Shown: one piece after another, positions 6,452 to 14,256 of the stretch | Numbering within the stretch: the first letter of the stretch is position 1 | Layout: every line of letters starts with the position of its first letter | Origin: CAYUTA01 sp964447605 | GTDB lineage: Bacteria; Bacillota; Clostridia; Christensenellales; CAG-138 | Assembly: GCA_964447605.1 (NCBI GenBank) | Contig: CAYUTA010000037.1 | Location: 1 to 24,234, forward strand | DNA length: 24,234 bases | Direction of reading: 5' to 3' | Notes under the pieces: generated by a model | The model's database searches: none | The model's input: the letters and a program-made list of their open reading frames with translations, nothing else | Told to the model about the DNA's origin: nothing | Translations under genes and position numbers: made by a program

Positions 6452-8336
6452 CGTCAATCTTTCATGCGAAACAGACCTGAAAAACTTACAGGATTTTCTT
6501 TACGCAAAATCACAGCAGAACAAAACATTTACAGGATTGCTCGAAGCGGTGGCCAGCGAAGTTACCATTGTCACCGCCATCCACAACATCAAGTCCAACA
6601 AAGGCAGCAAGACCGCTGGCGTGGACAAGGTGAAAATGGATAAGTACCTACAAATGCCCAAAGATGAAGTAGCGGCGCTCGTTCAAGGCGATTTGCGAAA
6701 ATACCTTCCCAAACCGGCGCGACGTGTGTACATCGACAAAGGCAATGGCAAAAAGCGACCTATTGGCATTCCTACCATTTTGGACAAAATCATCCAAGAG
6801 TGCATCCGCATCATCATCGAACCCATCTGCGAAGCAAGGTTTTACCCGCACAGCTATGGGTTTCGGCCATGCCGGGCGCAAAAGCACGCCATATCCGATG
6901 TGTGTCATACCATCAACTTGCCCGCAAAACCGCAGAACAAGGTGGTTTTCGCGCTGGAGGGTGACATCAAAGGTTGCTTTGACAATATCGACCATCGAAT
7001 CCTGCTACAGAAACTTTGGAAAATGGGAATCCATGACAAACGGATTATCACAATCATTCGGCAGACGCTGAAAGCAGGGTATGTCGAGTACGACATTTTG
7101 TACCACGGCAATGTCGGCACCCCGCAGGGCGGTATCATTTCCCCTCTGCTTTCAAATGTATATCTTAACGACTTTGATTGGGCGGTGGGGCGGCAATATT
7201 GTGAACCGTACCAGCAATGCAGGAAAAAGGGCAACGACATAACCCGGCTGCGCAACCAAGGCGTTATCCCCAAGTACAATTTCCGATATGCCGATGATTG
7301 GATTATCATTACCACCCGAAGGCACGAAGCGGAGCGGATGAAGAAGCGGCTCACGAAGTATTTTAGGCACAGGCTAAAACTCGAATTGTCCGATGAAAAG
7401 ACCAAAATTACCGATATGCGCGAGGACGGCGCGGAATTTCTCGGCTTTGTCATACGAGCCGAAAAGGCCAGAACTGCTGACCGGGATTCTGAAAATCTGG
7501 TTGGCAAGCCGTTCCGAAACATGAAAAGGTTGTCTGCCAAAATTACCAAAGTATGCGATGAGATTCATGCCATGAAGCGCATGAAGCACACCAGTGACCG
7601 TATTGCCCAAATTCAGTACATCAATTCCATGATTATGGGCATCGCGGAGTACATCAAGACCAGTATCTGTTCGAGGGCGTTCAAGATCATCGACAACAGG
7701 GTATATATCAGTTGTCACTACACATGGAAACGCCTGTATCCCGGTGTTGTCTCACGCATGAGAATCCCACTCGGCAGATTGAGCAACCTTCCCCAACGGC
7801 ATGAGGGTTATGTGTCAAAGACCCATTCGATTAAGCATCAAAATATGTGGATTGGGATTACCAAAGCATTCATCACCCATTCACAGCACGAGAAACTGCC
7901 GCTTAATCAGAAAACGACACCCTACACGGCGGAGGGCCGGGCGCTCTATACCCGGCAGCGTAGGAAACAAAAGCCTTTGCCGATGAACAGGCCCTCTGTC
8001 AATGACCGGGACGATTTGAGAATGTCAGCCTACACCAAGTCCATTTACAATTTTGAATACTTCATGAACCGCGAGTACTCCTTCAACCGGGACAAATGGA
8101 AATGCAGGTGCTGCGGCGCTGATTTGACCTACCGAACGGACAGGCACTGCCACCATGTGAACCGGCAGTTGCCGCTTGGGAAAATCAACAAAGTGCCCAA
8201 TCTTGCATGGGTTTGTCTGGATTGTCACCTAAGAATACACAGTTTTCACGCCCCTGTAAATGTGGAACCCAAAGTAAACGCGAAAATCCTGAAATTCCGT
8301 GAGAAGTTAGACCAGGCGAAATCTACAAGCAAGTAA
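6441..8336 (+). CDS. ltrA: Group II intron reverse transcriptase/maturase with HNH domain
   Basis: This 631-aa protein makes the cDNA copy of the intron, assists its splicing and nicks the DNA target. RT motifs run in order: KKRPIGIPTILDKIIQE and SYGFRP (about 105-150), GDIKGCFDNIDH, GTPQGGIISPLLSNVYL, the active site YADD at residues 283-286, and FLGFVI. The maturase (X) region follows at about 370-480. The C-terminal HNH endonuclease is complete: CRCC at 555-558, HCHH at 569-572, and CLDCH at 592-596. AGGGAGG lies about 8 bp before the ATG. No frameshift or stop is seen. The type that opens with a GLLEAVASEVTI-like segment is common in Clostridia. All catalytic elements are intact although the RNA portion appears incomplete. 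Confidence 0.95.
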   Translation: MHLNVNLSCETDLKNLQDFLYAKSQQNKTFTGLLEAVASEVTIVTAIHNIKSNKGSKTAGVDKVKMDKYLQMPKDEVAALVQGDLRKYLPKPARRVYIDKGNGKKRPIGIPTILDKIIQECIRIIIEPICEARFYPHSYGFRPCRAQKHAISDVCHTINLPAKPQNKVVFALEGDIKGCFDNIDHRILLQKLWKMGIHDKRIITIIRQTLKAGYVEYDILYHGNVGTPQGGIISPLLSNVYLNDFDWAVGRQYCEPYQQCRKKGNDITRLRNQGVIPKYNFRYADDWIIITTRRHEAERMKKRLTKYFRHRLKLELSDEKTKITDMREDGAEFLGFVIRAEKARTADRDSENLVGKPFRNMKRLSAKITKVCDEIHAMKRMKHTSDRIAQIQYINSMIMGIAEYIKTSICSRAFKIIDNRVYISCHYTWKRLYPGVVSRMRIPLGRLSNLPQRHEGYVSKTHSIKHQNMWIGITKAFITHSQHEKLPLNQKTTPYTAEGRALYTRQRRKQKPLPMNRPSVNDRDDLRMSAYTKSIYNFEYFMNREYSFNRDKWKCRCCGADLTYRTDRHCHHVNRQLPLGKINKVPNLAWVCLDCHLRIHSFHAPVNVEPKVNAKILKFREKLDQAKSTSK

Positions 8337-8394
8337 CGTTCGTGAGGACGCTATTTGTCGAAATCCGATGGAGGAAAGTAGGCGAATCGGGGGC

Positions 8395-8428
8395 GCGCTG
8401 GGTGCGGTGAAAGTCGCACGCCCGGCGG
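8395..8428 (+). ncRNA. Group II intron domain V
   Basis: A 34-nt element anchored by GCGGTGAAAGTCGCACG. The lower stem pairs CGCTGGG (8396-8402) with CCCGGCG (8421-8427), and the upper stem carries the GUGAAA loop region. The catalytic triad position reads CGC (8396-8398). Domain VI follows at 8429-8474, its base pairing GGTGGG (8431-8436) with CCTATC (8467-8472). Confidence 0.85.
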
Positions 8429-8579
8429 AAGGTGGGGGAAAACTTGGAGATTACTTCAAAGAGTTACCTATCACAACAAAGTGCCTACTCTGCGCACGCT
8501 TTCGGCGGCGCAGGGGGTGGCACACATATTACCGGGCGCTTTGCGCACTGCGTGAGGAAAGCGGGAAAGGAGCACCAGC

Positions 8580-8942
8580 ATGAAGGGGTATGGCTATTCC
8601 ATAGACAATCCCGTCCGGGTATCCGGCTTCTACGGCGAAAAGCGGTATTTGGAAAGCCTGCGCCGGGCGGGCTCCAACGCACAGATGAAATATGAGCGGC
8701 TGGGTTCCGGCCGCTCACAGGTCACGGGACATCCCGTGGATATTTACAAGATCAAACCGGCGGGGCCGTTCAAAGAGGCGCAAACTCTCTACATCGATAT
8801 TTATGGCGAACAGGACTGGCGCGCGCCGGAGGGCTACACGCTGTGCGCGTCCGCGCCGAAAGCGGGTGACGGCGGAGAACTGCAGGCGGAGGCGCTGTTT
8901 GGGGCGATCCGGAAGGTACGGGAGCTGTTTCGGGACGGCTGA
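8580..8942 (+). CDS. Hypothetical protein, 120 aa
   Basis: The frame starts with an ATG preceded by GGGAAAGGAG at a good distance and runs 120 codons with natural composition. Visible features are an N-terminal basic, tyrosine-rich part (VSGFYGEKRYLESLRR) and a beta-rich middle (GHPVDIYKIKPAG, TLYIDIYGEQDWRAPEGYTL). The end is an amphipathic helix (EALFGAIRKVRELF). There is no signal peptide or membrane segment. It starts about 105 bp after the intron's 3' end and is followed after about 120 bp by a secreted-protein gene. I do not recognise the family. It may belong to the interrupted mobile element or to the flanking chromosome. Confidence 0.65.
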   Translation: MKGYGYSIDNPVRVSGFYGEKRYLESLRRAGSNAQMKYERLGSGRSQVTGHPVDIYKIKPAGPFKEAQTLYIDIYGEQDWRAPEGYTLCASAPKAGDGGELQAEALFGAIRKVRELFRDG

Positions 8943-9064
8943 CTTGGCAAGCCAGCTTGGGCAATCGAAAAAAACCGCGCATGCCTGATCTGCAACTTTA
9001 CAGAAAAACCGTTCCCGCCCGCGGCCATATACTGGACATAGGAAAACAAGGAGGTATGAATATC

Positions 9065-11341
9065 ATGAAGCGCATGAAATTTTTCAGTCTGGCGCTTGCC
9101 GTTTTGTTTGCGGCTGTTCTGGCGCTTCCATCTGCCGCAGCGTCCGCCATCAGCAAACAGGGAAACGCCCATGAGCAGCCGAAGCTTTATCTGACCCATG
9201 TGCCGGCGTACGGTGAAACCACGGATGTGACGGGCAAGGCCGCCCTTGAAAGCGGAAAGGCGCTCAACACGGCGGACTATCGCGTGACGCTGTTTTTGCA
9301 GACGGAGGCGGGCGGAAAATACTGGGTCAAGCCCACCTATGAGCGGCCCAGCGTGAAGCTGGATCAGTCCGGCGCCTTTTGTCTGGACTATACGACCGGC
9401 GGTATTGACGAAAAGGCCGTCACGCTCCACATTTTGTTGATTCCGGCGGATTACATCCCCTCGGAGTTCAATAAAACGCGCGGCCACGCCCTGGATTATG
9501 TACGGGTAGACCGTTCGCGCGACGGAAAAAACACGGTCACGCCGTCCTCCGCGACAGCGCCCGCTCCAACGCCTGATCCGATGAATGCATATCGAGACGA
9601 AAAGGACAAGGCTGTTTTCGCGCTTTCGGACGCGCTCGCCAAGACCCGCGAAAGTCTCTATGTCTACCGGGACTTTGGCGACACATGGAACAACTTCACA
9701 CAAAAGGCCAAGATGGCGGGAAAAAACGCCGGTCTTGTGAAGGACATGGACGAAAACTGGCGGGAGAACGCTTATTCCGGTCGAAGCTGTATCCGCTGCC
9801 AAATCGACACCGAGGGAACGGACTGGGGCGGCTGGATGTTTCTCAACGGCTATCTGCCTGCGGGAGAGACGGTGCCCCGGCTGAACGACGGCACACGGGA
9901 AAACGCGGGGCTTGACCTGACGGGTGCCAGGGAGCTGCGCTTCTTTGCCCGGGGCGAAAAGGGCGGTGAGAAGGTGGAGTTTTTCACGGCAGGCTTTGGC
10001 TATCACGGAGAAACGGGCAAGAAAACCGTGAAGTATCCCGACAGCGCCAAGAAGCAAAGCCTGGATTTTGTGACGCTGACGAGCGATTGGCAGGAATACG
10101 TCATCCCCCTTTCGGATGCTGACATGAGCGACATCGCGTGCGGCTTTGGCTATGTGCTATCCGGCGACAAGTCCGGTAGTGCAGATAACGTATTCTATCT
10201 CGACGACATCCGCTTCACTGGCAAGACCGCATACCTTCAAAATGCATCCGTGCTGCTGCGTTCCTATGACACGGACAACGTCTATATCCAAAACGCCGCC
10301 TTTTCCTATGACAACGCGCTTGTGGCCATGGCGTTCCTCTCCGAAAACAAGCTGACGGAGGCGGCGCAGATACTGGACGCGTTCGTGTACGCGGTGGAAC
10401 ACGACCGCCAGACACCCGGGCGCGTACGAAATGCCTATGCGGCGGGCGTCATCTCCGCCCTGCCCGGCTGGAAAAGCGGCGCGCGGCTGCCCGGTTGGTA
10501 CGATATGAGCCAGGGCGAGACCGGCACGTGGTATGAGGACCGCTATCAGGTGGGCAGCAACGTGGGCAATACCTCCTATGTGGCGCTGGCGCTGCTGCAA
10601 TACGATGCGGTTTCCGGCAATCAAGCCTATCTGAATACGGCAAAAGCGCTGATGGATTGGGTGATCGAAAACTGCTCCGACGGCGGCGACGGCTTTACGG
10701 CGGGCTTTGACGGCTGGGCCGAGGGCGAACCGCCCGTGGTCTATCCTTTCCCCTATAAATCCATCGAGCACAACATCGACGCTTACGCGGCCTTTACCCA
10801 GCTTTACGCCCGCACGGGTGACACGAAATACACGACCGCCGCGGACAGCGCCCTATCCTTCATCCAGTCCATGTACGACGCTGACGCGGGCGTATTCTAT
10901 ACCGGCACCCTTGAGGACGGCGTTACGCCCAACAAGAGGAACATTGTACTGGACGCCCAGGTTTGGGCGGCGCTGGCGCTGGGCGAGGATTTCACGCCTT
11001 ATGACAAGTCGCTCGAGCGCGTGTCCGCCATGCGAACCGCCGCGGGCGGCTATCCTTTCTGCGAAAGCAACGCAAACGGCGGCTGGTGGGCGGAGGGTAC
11101 GGCCTACACCGCATTGATGTACCGCCTGCGGGGCGAGGACGCGGCGGCGGTCTCCGCGCTGGACGCCCTGTGCGCCATACAGCTTGCAAGCGGCGCGTTC
11201 CCAGCCGCCACGGTGGAAGCCTTATCCACGGGCTTTGAACTCTTCGACAGCTCGCCGTGGGTGTATTCCGATGATCCGCACATCGCCCCGTCGGCATGGT
11301 TTGTGATGGCTGTAAACGGATTTAACCCGTATACATTTTAG
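9065..11341 (+). CDS. Secreted multidomain protein, possible glycoside-active enzyme
   Basis: The 758-aa protein starts with a signal peptide (basic MKRMK, hydrophobic core, AAASA near residue 27). Residues about 35-145 form a beta domain (LYLTHVPAYGE to VKPTYERPS to DYTTGGIDEKA) that I associate with the N-terminal parts of secreted carbohydrate-active proteins. A Pro/Thr linker follows (about 165-180). Residues about 190-390 look like a jelly-roll carbohydrate-binding domain (GLDLTGARELRFFARG and DNVFYLDDIRFTG). Residues about 395-758 show repeated helical hairpins with aromatic and acidic residues, typical of an alpha/alpha toroid as in six-hairpin glycosidases. The ATG at 9065 is preferred, 9 bp after AAGGAGG; another in-frame ATG at 9056 is too close. 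A role in cell-surface or external polysaccharide handling is inferred. No family number can be assigned. Confidence 0.8.
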   Translation: MKRMKFFSLALAVLFAAVLALPSAAASAISKQGNAHEQPKLYLTHVPAYGETTDVTGKAALESGKALNTADYRVTLFLQTEAGGKYWVKPTYERPSVKLDQSGAFCLDYTTGGIDEKAVTLHILLIPADYIPSEFNKTRGHALDYVRVDRSRDGKNTVTPSSATAPAPTPDPMNAYRDEKDKAVFALSDALAKTRESLYVYRDFGDTWNNFTQKAKMAGKNAGLVKDMDENWRENAYSGRSCIRCQIDTEGTDWGGWMFLNGYLPAGETVPRLNDGTRENAGLDLTGARELRFFARGEKGGEKVEFFTAGFGYHGETGKKTVKYPDSAKKQSLDFVTLTSDWQEYVIPLSDADMSDIACGFGYVLSGDKSGSADNVFYLDDIRFTGKTAYLQNASVLLRSYDTDNVYIQNAAFSYDNALVAMAFLSENKLTEAAQILDAFVYAVEHDRQTPGRVRNAYAAGVISALPGWKSGARLPGWYDMSQGETGTWYEDRYQVGSNVGNTSYVALALLQYDAVSGNQAYLNTAKALMDWVIENCSDGGDGFTAGFDGWAEGEPPVVYPFPYKSIEHNIDAYAAFTQLYARTGDTKYTTAADSALSFIQSMYDADAGVFYTGTLEDGVTPNKRNIVLDAQVWAALALGEDFTPYDKSLERVSAMRTAAGGYPFCESNANGGWWAEGTAYTALMYRLRGEDAAAVSALDALCAIQLASGAFPAATVEALSTGFELFDSSPWVYSDDPHIAPSAWFVMAVNGFNPYTF

Positions 11342-11415
11342 GCTGCAATTTTTATGAAAAAGGCAGACTGAATGTCGCGGTATACTTCGTATAGACAAAG
11401 CAAAGGAGCCTGGAA

Positions 11416-12012
11416 ATGAGTAATGTAATACGATTCCCCGCTAAAGGCGAATATCAGGAGAACGGGTTCAAGGATACATGCCCGGCAATGGACGCAAACC
11501 CGTTCCTTGGGGAATATGAGGATGTCAGGTACCGAACCTTTTGCAGATGGGCGGCTTGTCATTTTACGGACTACGGCATCGCCCCGGACGATGACGCCAC
11601 TTGCAGGCTGTACGACCTCTCGTGTGCGGATGCGACGGAAGATGCCACACGGCTTCTGCAAACGATAGGCCGCACGGTCGACGACTTTACCGAGGATGAC
11701 GCCTATCAAGTGGCCGGCATGCTGGCTACCGAAGCTCAATTTCTAAACGAGGACAGATGGCGCGCGTTCATCGCGGCGGGGCAGGATAAGAAACGCTCTA
11801 CGGCCTTTTTTGAGCGGGCGGAGCCGATATGGCGCGCTTTTGAACTGAGCGATACGATGAAATGGGAGGTATATCTGCTTCTATGCCACAATGAGCATAT
11901 CATTGCGATTTTCAGATTGCACGAAAGCATGCCGGACAACTCTGGCCTTGACCTGAAAGCGGCAAAGACGACCATAGAGACGCTGGAAACGATACTGGAG
12001 GAGCCCAAATGA
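11416..12012 (+). CDS. Hypothetical protein coupled to a metallophosphoesterase
   Basis: A 198-aa protein begins with an ATG 8 bp after AAAGGAG. It is acidic, apparently soluble and mostly helical, with no signal peptide, no membrane segment and no known motif. Aromatic and cysteine residues cluster in the first half (RTFCRWAACHFTDYG, CRLYDLSCADATED). The second half carries a charged helical tail (LDLKAAKTTIETLETILEE). Its last codons overlap the start of the metallophosphoesterase by 4 bp (ATGA), so the two are translated together and probably act together. I do not recognise the family. Inferred roles such as a regulatory partner or inhibitor of the phosphoesterase cannot be told apart. 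Confidence 0.75.
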   Translation: MSNVIRFPAKGEYQENGFKDTCPAMDANPFLGEYEDVRYRTFCRWAACHFTDYGIAPDDDATCRLYDLSCADATEDATRLLQTIGRTVDDFTEDDAYQVAGMLATEAQFLNEDRWRAFIAAGQDKKRSTAFFERAEPIWRAFELSDTMKWEVYLLLCHNEHIIAIFRLHESMPDNSGLDLKAAKTTIETLETILEEPK

Positions 12013-12872
12013 TCTACATCACCGGCGACACGCACGGGGATTTTTCCCGCTTCGAGATGGGGAACTTCCCCCGGCAGAAGGATATGACAAGGGACGATCA
12101 TGTCATCATCTGCGGCGACTTCGGCGGCGTTTGGAACGAGAGCAGGGAGCAAGCCGCCGCACTTGACTGCCTGAACGACAGGCCGTTCACCACATTATTT
12201 CTGGATGGCAACCACGAAAATTACGACCTGCTGGCAGCCTACCCGGAGGATGACTGGCATGGAGGAAAAGTGCAGTTCATCCGTGAGCATGTGATTCACC
12301 TGATGCGCGGACAGGTCTACGAAATCGACGGGCAGACCTTCTTCACCATGGGCGGCGCCGCCTGCCACGATATCCAAAACGGCGTGATCAACGCGGAGGA
12401 CGGGGATTACGAGGCAAAGGTTTTGGAAATAAAACAGCGCCGAAGGTTTTACCGCATCAACCATATGAGCTGGTGGGAGCAGGAGCTTCCCTCCGATAGT
12501 GAAATCAACGAGGCCGCCGCAACGCTTTGCGAGTACGGCAAAAAAGTGGACTATGTGCTTAGCCATTGCGCACCCGCATCGCTGCAAAAGAAGATACAGG
12601 CGGTCATCGGCGACGATACGCACCCGGAAAACGCGCTGACGACATTTTTACAGTGGGTCTATGACGAGTGCGGCTTCAAGCATTGGTACTGCGGTCATTA
12701 TCACCGGCCGATACGCGTAAACGACCGGTTTGAGGTTTTGTATCGGCCAATTGTAAGCCTGGATTCCGCGGGACGAGCCGGCGTCGACGACCTCATCGCA
12801 AAGCTCGTGGCCAAGCTAATGGCACACGGGGCGCGCCCCGGTAAGGGCCGGCGTTTCGCGGAACGCGATTGA
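12009..12872 (+). CDS. Calcineurin-like metallophosphoesterase
   Basis: The 287-aa protein shows the ordered motifs of the metallophosphoesterase superfamily. These are GDTHG at residues 6-10 (metal ligands Asp7 and His9), GDFGG, GNHEN, SHCAP and the final GHYH. Together they form the two-metal site that hydrolyses phosphomonoesters or phosphodiesters. It is a cytoplasmic single-domain protein with a short basic tail (GARPGKGRRFAERD). The substrate is unknown; bacterial members of this size include diverse nucleotide and protein phosphatases. It overlaps the preceding hypothetical gene by 4 bp, and no further gene follows in the unit. Confidence 0.9.
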   Translation: MIYITGDTHGDFSRFEMGNFPRQKDMTRDDHVIICGDFGGVWNESREQAAALDCLNDRPFTTLFLDGNHENYDLLAAYPEDDWHGGKVQFIREHVIHLMRGQVYEIDGQTFFTMGGAACHDIQNGVINAEDGDYEAKVLEIKQRRRFYRINHMSWWEQELPSDSEINEAAATLCEYGKKVDYVLSHCAPASLQKKIQAVIGDDTHPENALTTFLQWVYDECGFKHWYCGHYHRPIRVNDRFEVLYRPIVSLDSAGRAGVDDLIAKLVAKLMAHGARPGKGRRFAERD

Positions 12873-13110
12873 TTTGAGTTGGGAGGCCGACCGCGGATCA
12901 TCCTTCATAAAACCGGTTGTTACAGATGCGCGCCAAATTACATATCGCGCGGCAAATCGGAATATCAGCGCCGGATTGTTGCCGGTGTTGCAAAATCTGC
13001 ATGGGGCGCGCCTCCCGCAAAGGCTGCGGCGTGTTCCCCAAAAGCGGCGCGGGCGAGCTTGCGCTGCCTGAAAAAAATGGGTGTGGATATTTTATCAGGC
13101 TATCCTTTCC
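12873..13110. other. Intergenic region upstream of the Mo/W operon
   Basis: From the phosphoesterase stop to the promoter at 13116 no gene can be supported. Short frames are present but lack ribosome binding sites and have low-complexity Ala/Arg-rich translations. No terminator with a T run is visible after the stop codon at 12872. Confidence 0.55.
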
Positions 13111-13115
13111 GTATC

Positions 13116-13144
13116 TGGACAAATCTGAAAAAGTCGTTTATAAT
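13116..13144 (+). promoter_or_regulatory. Sigma-A promoter of the Mo/W operon
   Basis: TGGACA (13116-13121) and a perfect TATAAT (13139-13144) are separated by exactly 17 bp. The predicted transcription start is about 13151, only about 50 bases before the first gene, so there is no space for a riboswitch. The core falls in a markedly AT-rich stretch compared with the GC-rich genes around it. Confidence 0.85.
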
Positions 13145-13152
13145 ACACCTGT

Positions 13153-13176
13153 CGTTATTTTTTATAAAAAATAACG
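13153..13176. promoter_or_regulatory. 24-bp perfect palindrome at the start site; ModE-like operator
   Basis: CGTTATTTTTTA is followed directly by its exact reverse complement, TAAAAAATAACG. The palindrome begins about two bases after the predicted start site, where a bound protein would block initiation or clearance. The outer CGTTAT/ATAACG half-sites resemble those described for ModE-type molybdate regulators, and the operon encodes ModA/B/C-like proteins. A ModE-like repressor is therefore the best guess. No regulator gene lies in the window. The site could instead belong to another dimeric regulator. Confidence 0.7.
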
Positions 13177-13200
13177 AATTGCTTAAAAGGAACGCTTATT

Positions 13201-14256
13201 TTGGATCTTTCACAGGATAACCGCAAAGTCCGGTATAAATGTCGCATGGCGTCCCCCGCGCCGCAGCGGATGCTGTTGCTGCTCGCCGCTATCCTTGTTG
13301 CGGCGTCTTTGTTTTCGTTTTCGCTGGGGCGCTACGGCGTGCCGAGCGGGAACGTGCTGCGCATTCTGTTTTCCCGCATCCTCCCGCTGGCAGAAACCTG
13401 GACGCCGGAAATGGAAACGGTGGTGCTCAATATCCGCCTACCGCGCATCCTGATGGCGTGTCTTGTGGGCTGTTCCCTGTCCGCGGCGGGCGCGGCCTAT
13501 CAGGGCGTGTTTCAAAACCCCATGGCGGCGCCGGATATCCTGGGCGCATCCAGCGGAGCGGCGTTCGGCGCGGCGCTGGCCATTTTGCTGGGCGGATCTG
13601 CCCGGATGGTTACGCTCTCGGCATTCGTTTCCAGCACGGCTACCGTCTGCACAGTGTTTTTAATCGCCCAACGGGCGCCGGGGCTGCGGGTGATCAATCT
13701 CATATTGGCCGGTATCATGATCAGTTCCCTGTTTACGGCGGGGACGTCCTATATCAAGCTGGTGGCGGACCCCGCCAATCAGCTGCCCCAGATTACCTAT
13801 TGGCTTATGGGCAGCCTCTCCGGCGCAAAGCGGACCGACGTGGCGTTTGTAATTGTCCCCGTGGCGCTGGGGCTGATTCCCCTGCTGCTTTTGCGCTGGC
13901 GGATCAATATATTAACGCTGGGCGACGAGGAGGCGCACGCGCTGGGGGTCAATACGACCCTGCTGCGCTTTGTGGTGATTGTTTGCGCCACCCTTATTAC
14001 GGCGGCCAGCGTATCGGTTTCCGGCATGATCGGCTGGGTAGGGCTGGTGATTCCACATCTTTGCCGCAAGCTCGTGGGCGGCAACTACCGTTATCTGCTG
14101 CCCGCTTCCTGCCTGGCGGGCGCCGTCTTTTTGCTGATTGTTGACAATGTGTCCCGCAACCTTCTTGCCGTGGAGATTCCAATCGGCATTTTGATGGCGT
14201 TTATTGGCGCGCCGTTTTTTATCTATCTAATTTGCACGCGGGAAAAAACGCTATGA
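13201..14256 (+). CDS. FecCD/BtuC-family ABC permease (MolB-like)
   Basis: This 351-aa, highly hydrophobic protein has the signature of FecCD-family (type II importer) permeases: SLSAAGAAYQGVFQNPMAAPDILG near residue 100 and GWVGLVIPHLCRKLVGGNYR near residue 285, with about ten membrane spans. The TTG at 13201 is chosen because AAAAGGA lies 9-10 bp upstream; the later ATG at 13246 has no such site. The family imports siderophores, heme and cobalamin, but the Haemophilus MolB protein takes up molybdate or tungstate. In this operon, next to ModA/B/C-like genes, molybdate, tungstate or a chelate of them is the likely substrate. The gene overlaps the ATPase start by 4 bp. Confidence 0.9.
   Translation: MDLSQDNRKVRYKCRMASPAPQRMLLLLAAILVAASLFSFSLGRYGVPSGNVLRILFSRILPLAETWTPEMETVVLNIRLPRILMACLVGCSLSAAGAAYQGVFQNPMAAPDILGASSGAAFGAALAILLGGSARMVTLSAFVSSTATVCTVFLIAQRAPGLRVINLILAGIMISSLFTAGTSYIKLVADPANQLPQITYWLMGSLSGAKRTDVAFVIVPVALGLIPLLLLRWRINILTLGDEEAHALGVNTTLLRFVVIVCATLITAASVSVSGMIGWVGLVIPHLCRKLVGGNYRYLLPASCLAGAVFLLIVDNVSRNLLAVEIPIGILMAFIGAPFFIYLICTREKTL

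Larger units (their letters stand above)
6428..8474 (+). mobile_element. Group II intron retroelement, apparently 5'-truncated
   Basis: The element carries a complete reverse transcriptase/maturase gene followed by about 60 bp of domain IV remainder, a canonical domain V (8395-8428) and a domain VI ending near CCTATCAC at about 8474. The left edge is uncertain. The helicase-like frame seems to run to about 6427, only 13 bp before the ORF start, leaving no room for RNA domains I-III (normally several hundred bases with a GUGYG 5' end). No convincing GUGYG start was found in a suitable place. If truncated, the RNA cannot splice, although the protein may still work in trans. Confidence 0.75.

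Noticed and set aside
8368..8583. A 71-codon frame crossing the intron's 3' end
   Set aside because: Most of it lies in domains V and VI of the intron RNA, and it has no ribosome binding site. Its tail might be a remnant of a flanking gene but cannot be identified.
8834..10057. A 407-codon minus-strand frame opposite the secreted protein
   Set aside because: The plus-strand frame has a signal peptide, a ribosome binding site and consistent domains. The minus-strand frame has none of these.
13145..13200. Molybdenum-cofactor riboswitch upstream of the operon
   Set aside because: Only about 50 bases separate the predicted start site from the first codon, too short for that riboswitch, and its conserved helices are absent.
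12879..13220. A 113-codon frame upstream of the permease
   Set aside because: It begins at TTG without a suitable ribosome binding site, overlaps the promoter and operator, and has an unremarkable Ala/Lys-rich translation.
13239..14144. A 301-codon plus-strand frame inside the FecCD-type permease
   Set aside because: It is a shifted frame with Arg/Gly-rich translation. The permease frame carries membrane spans and the family signature.
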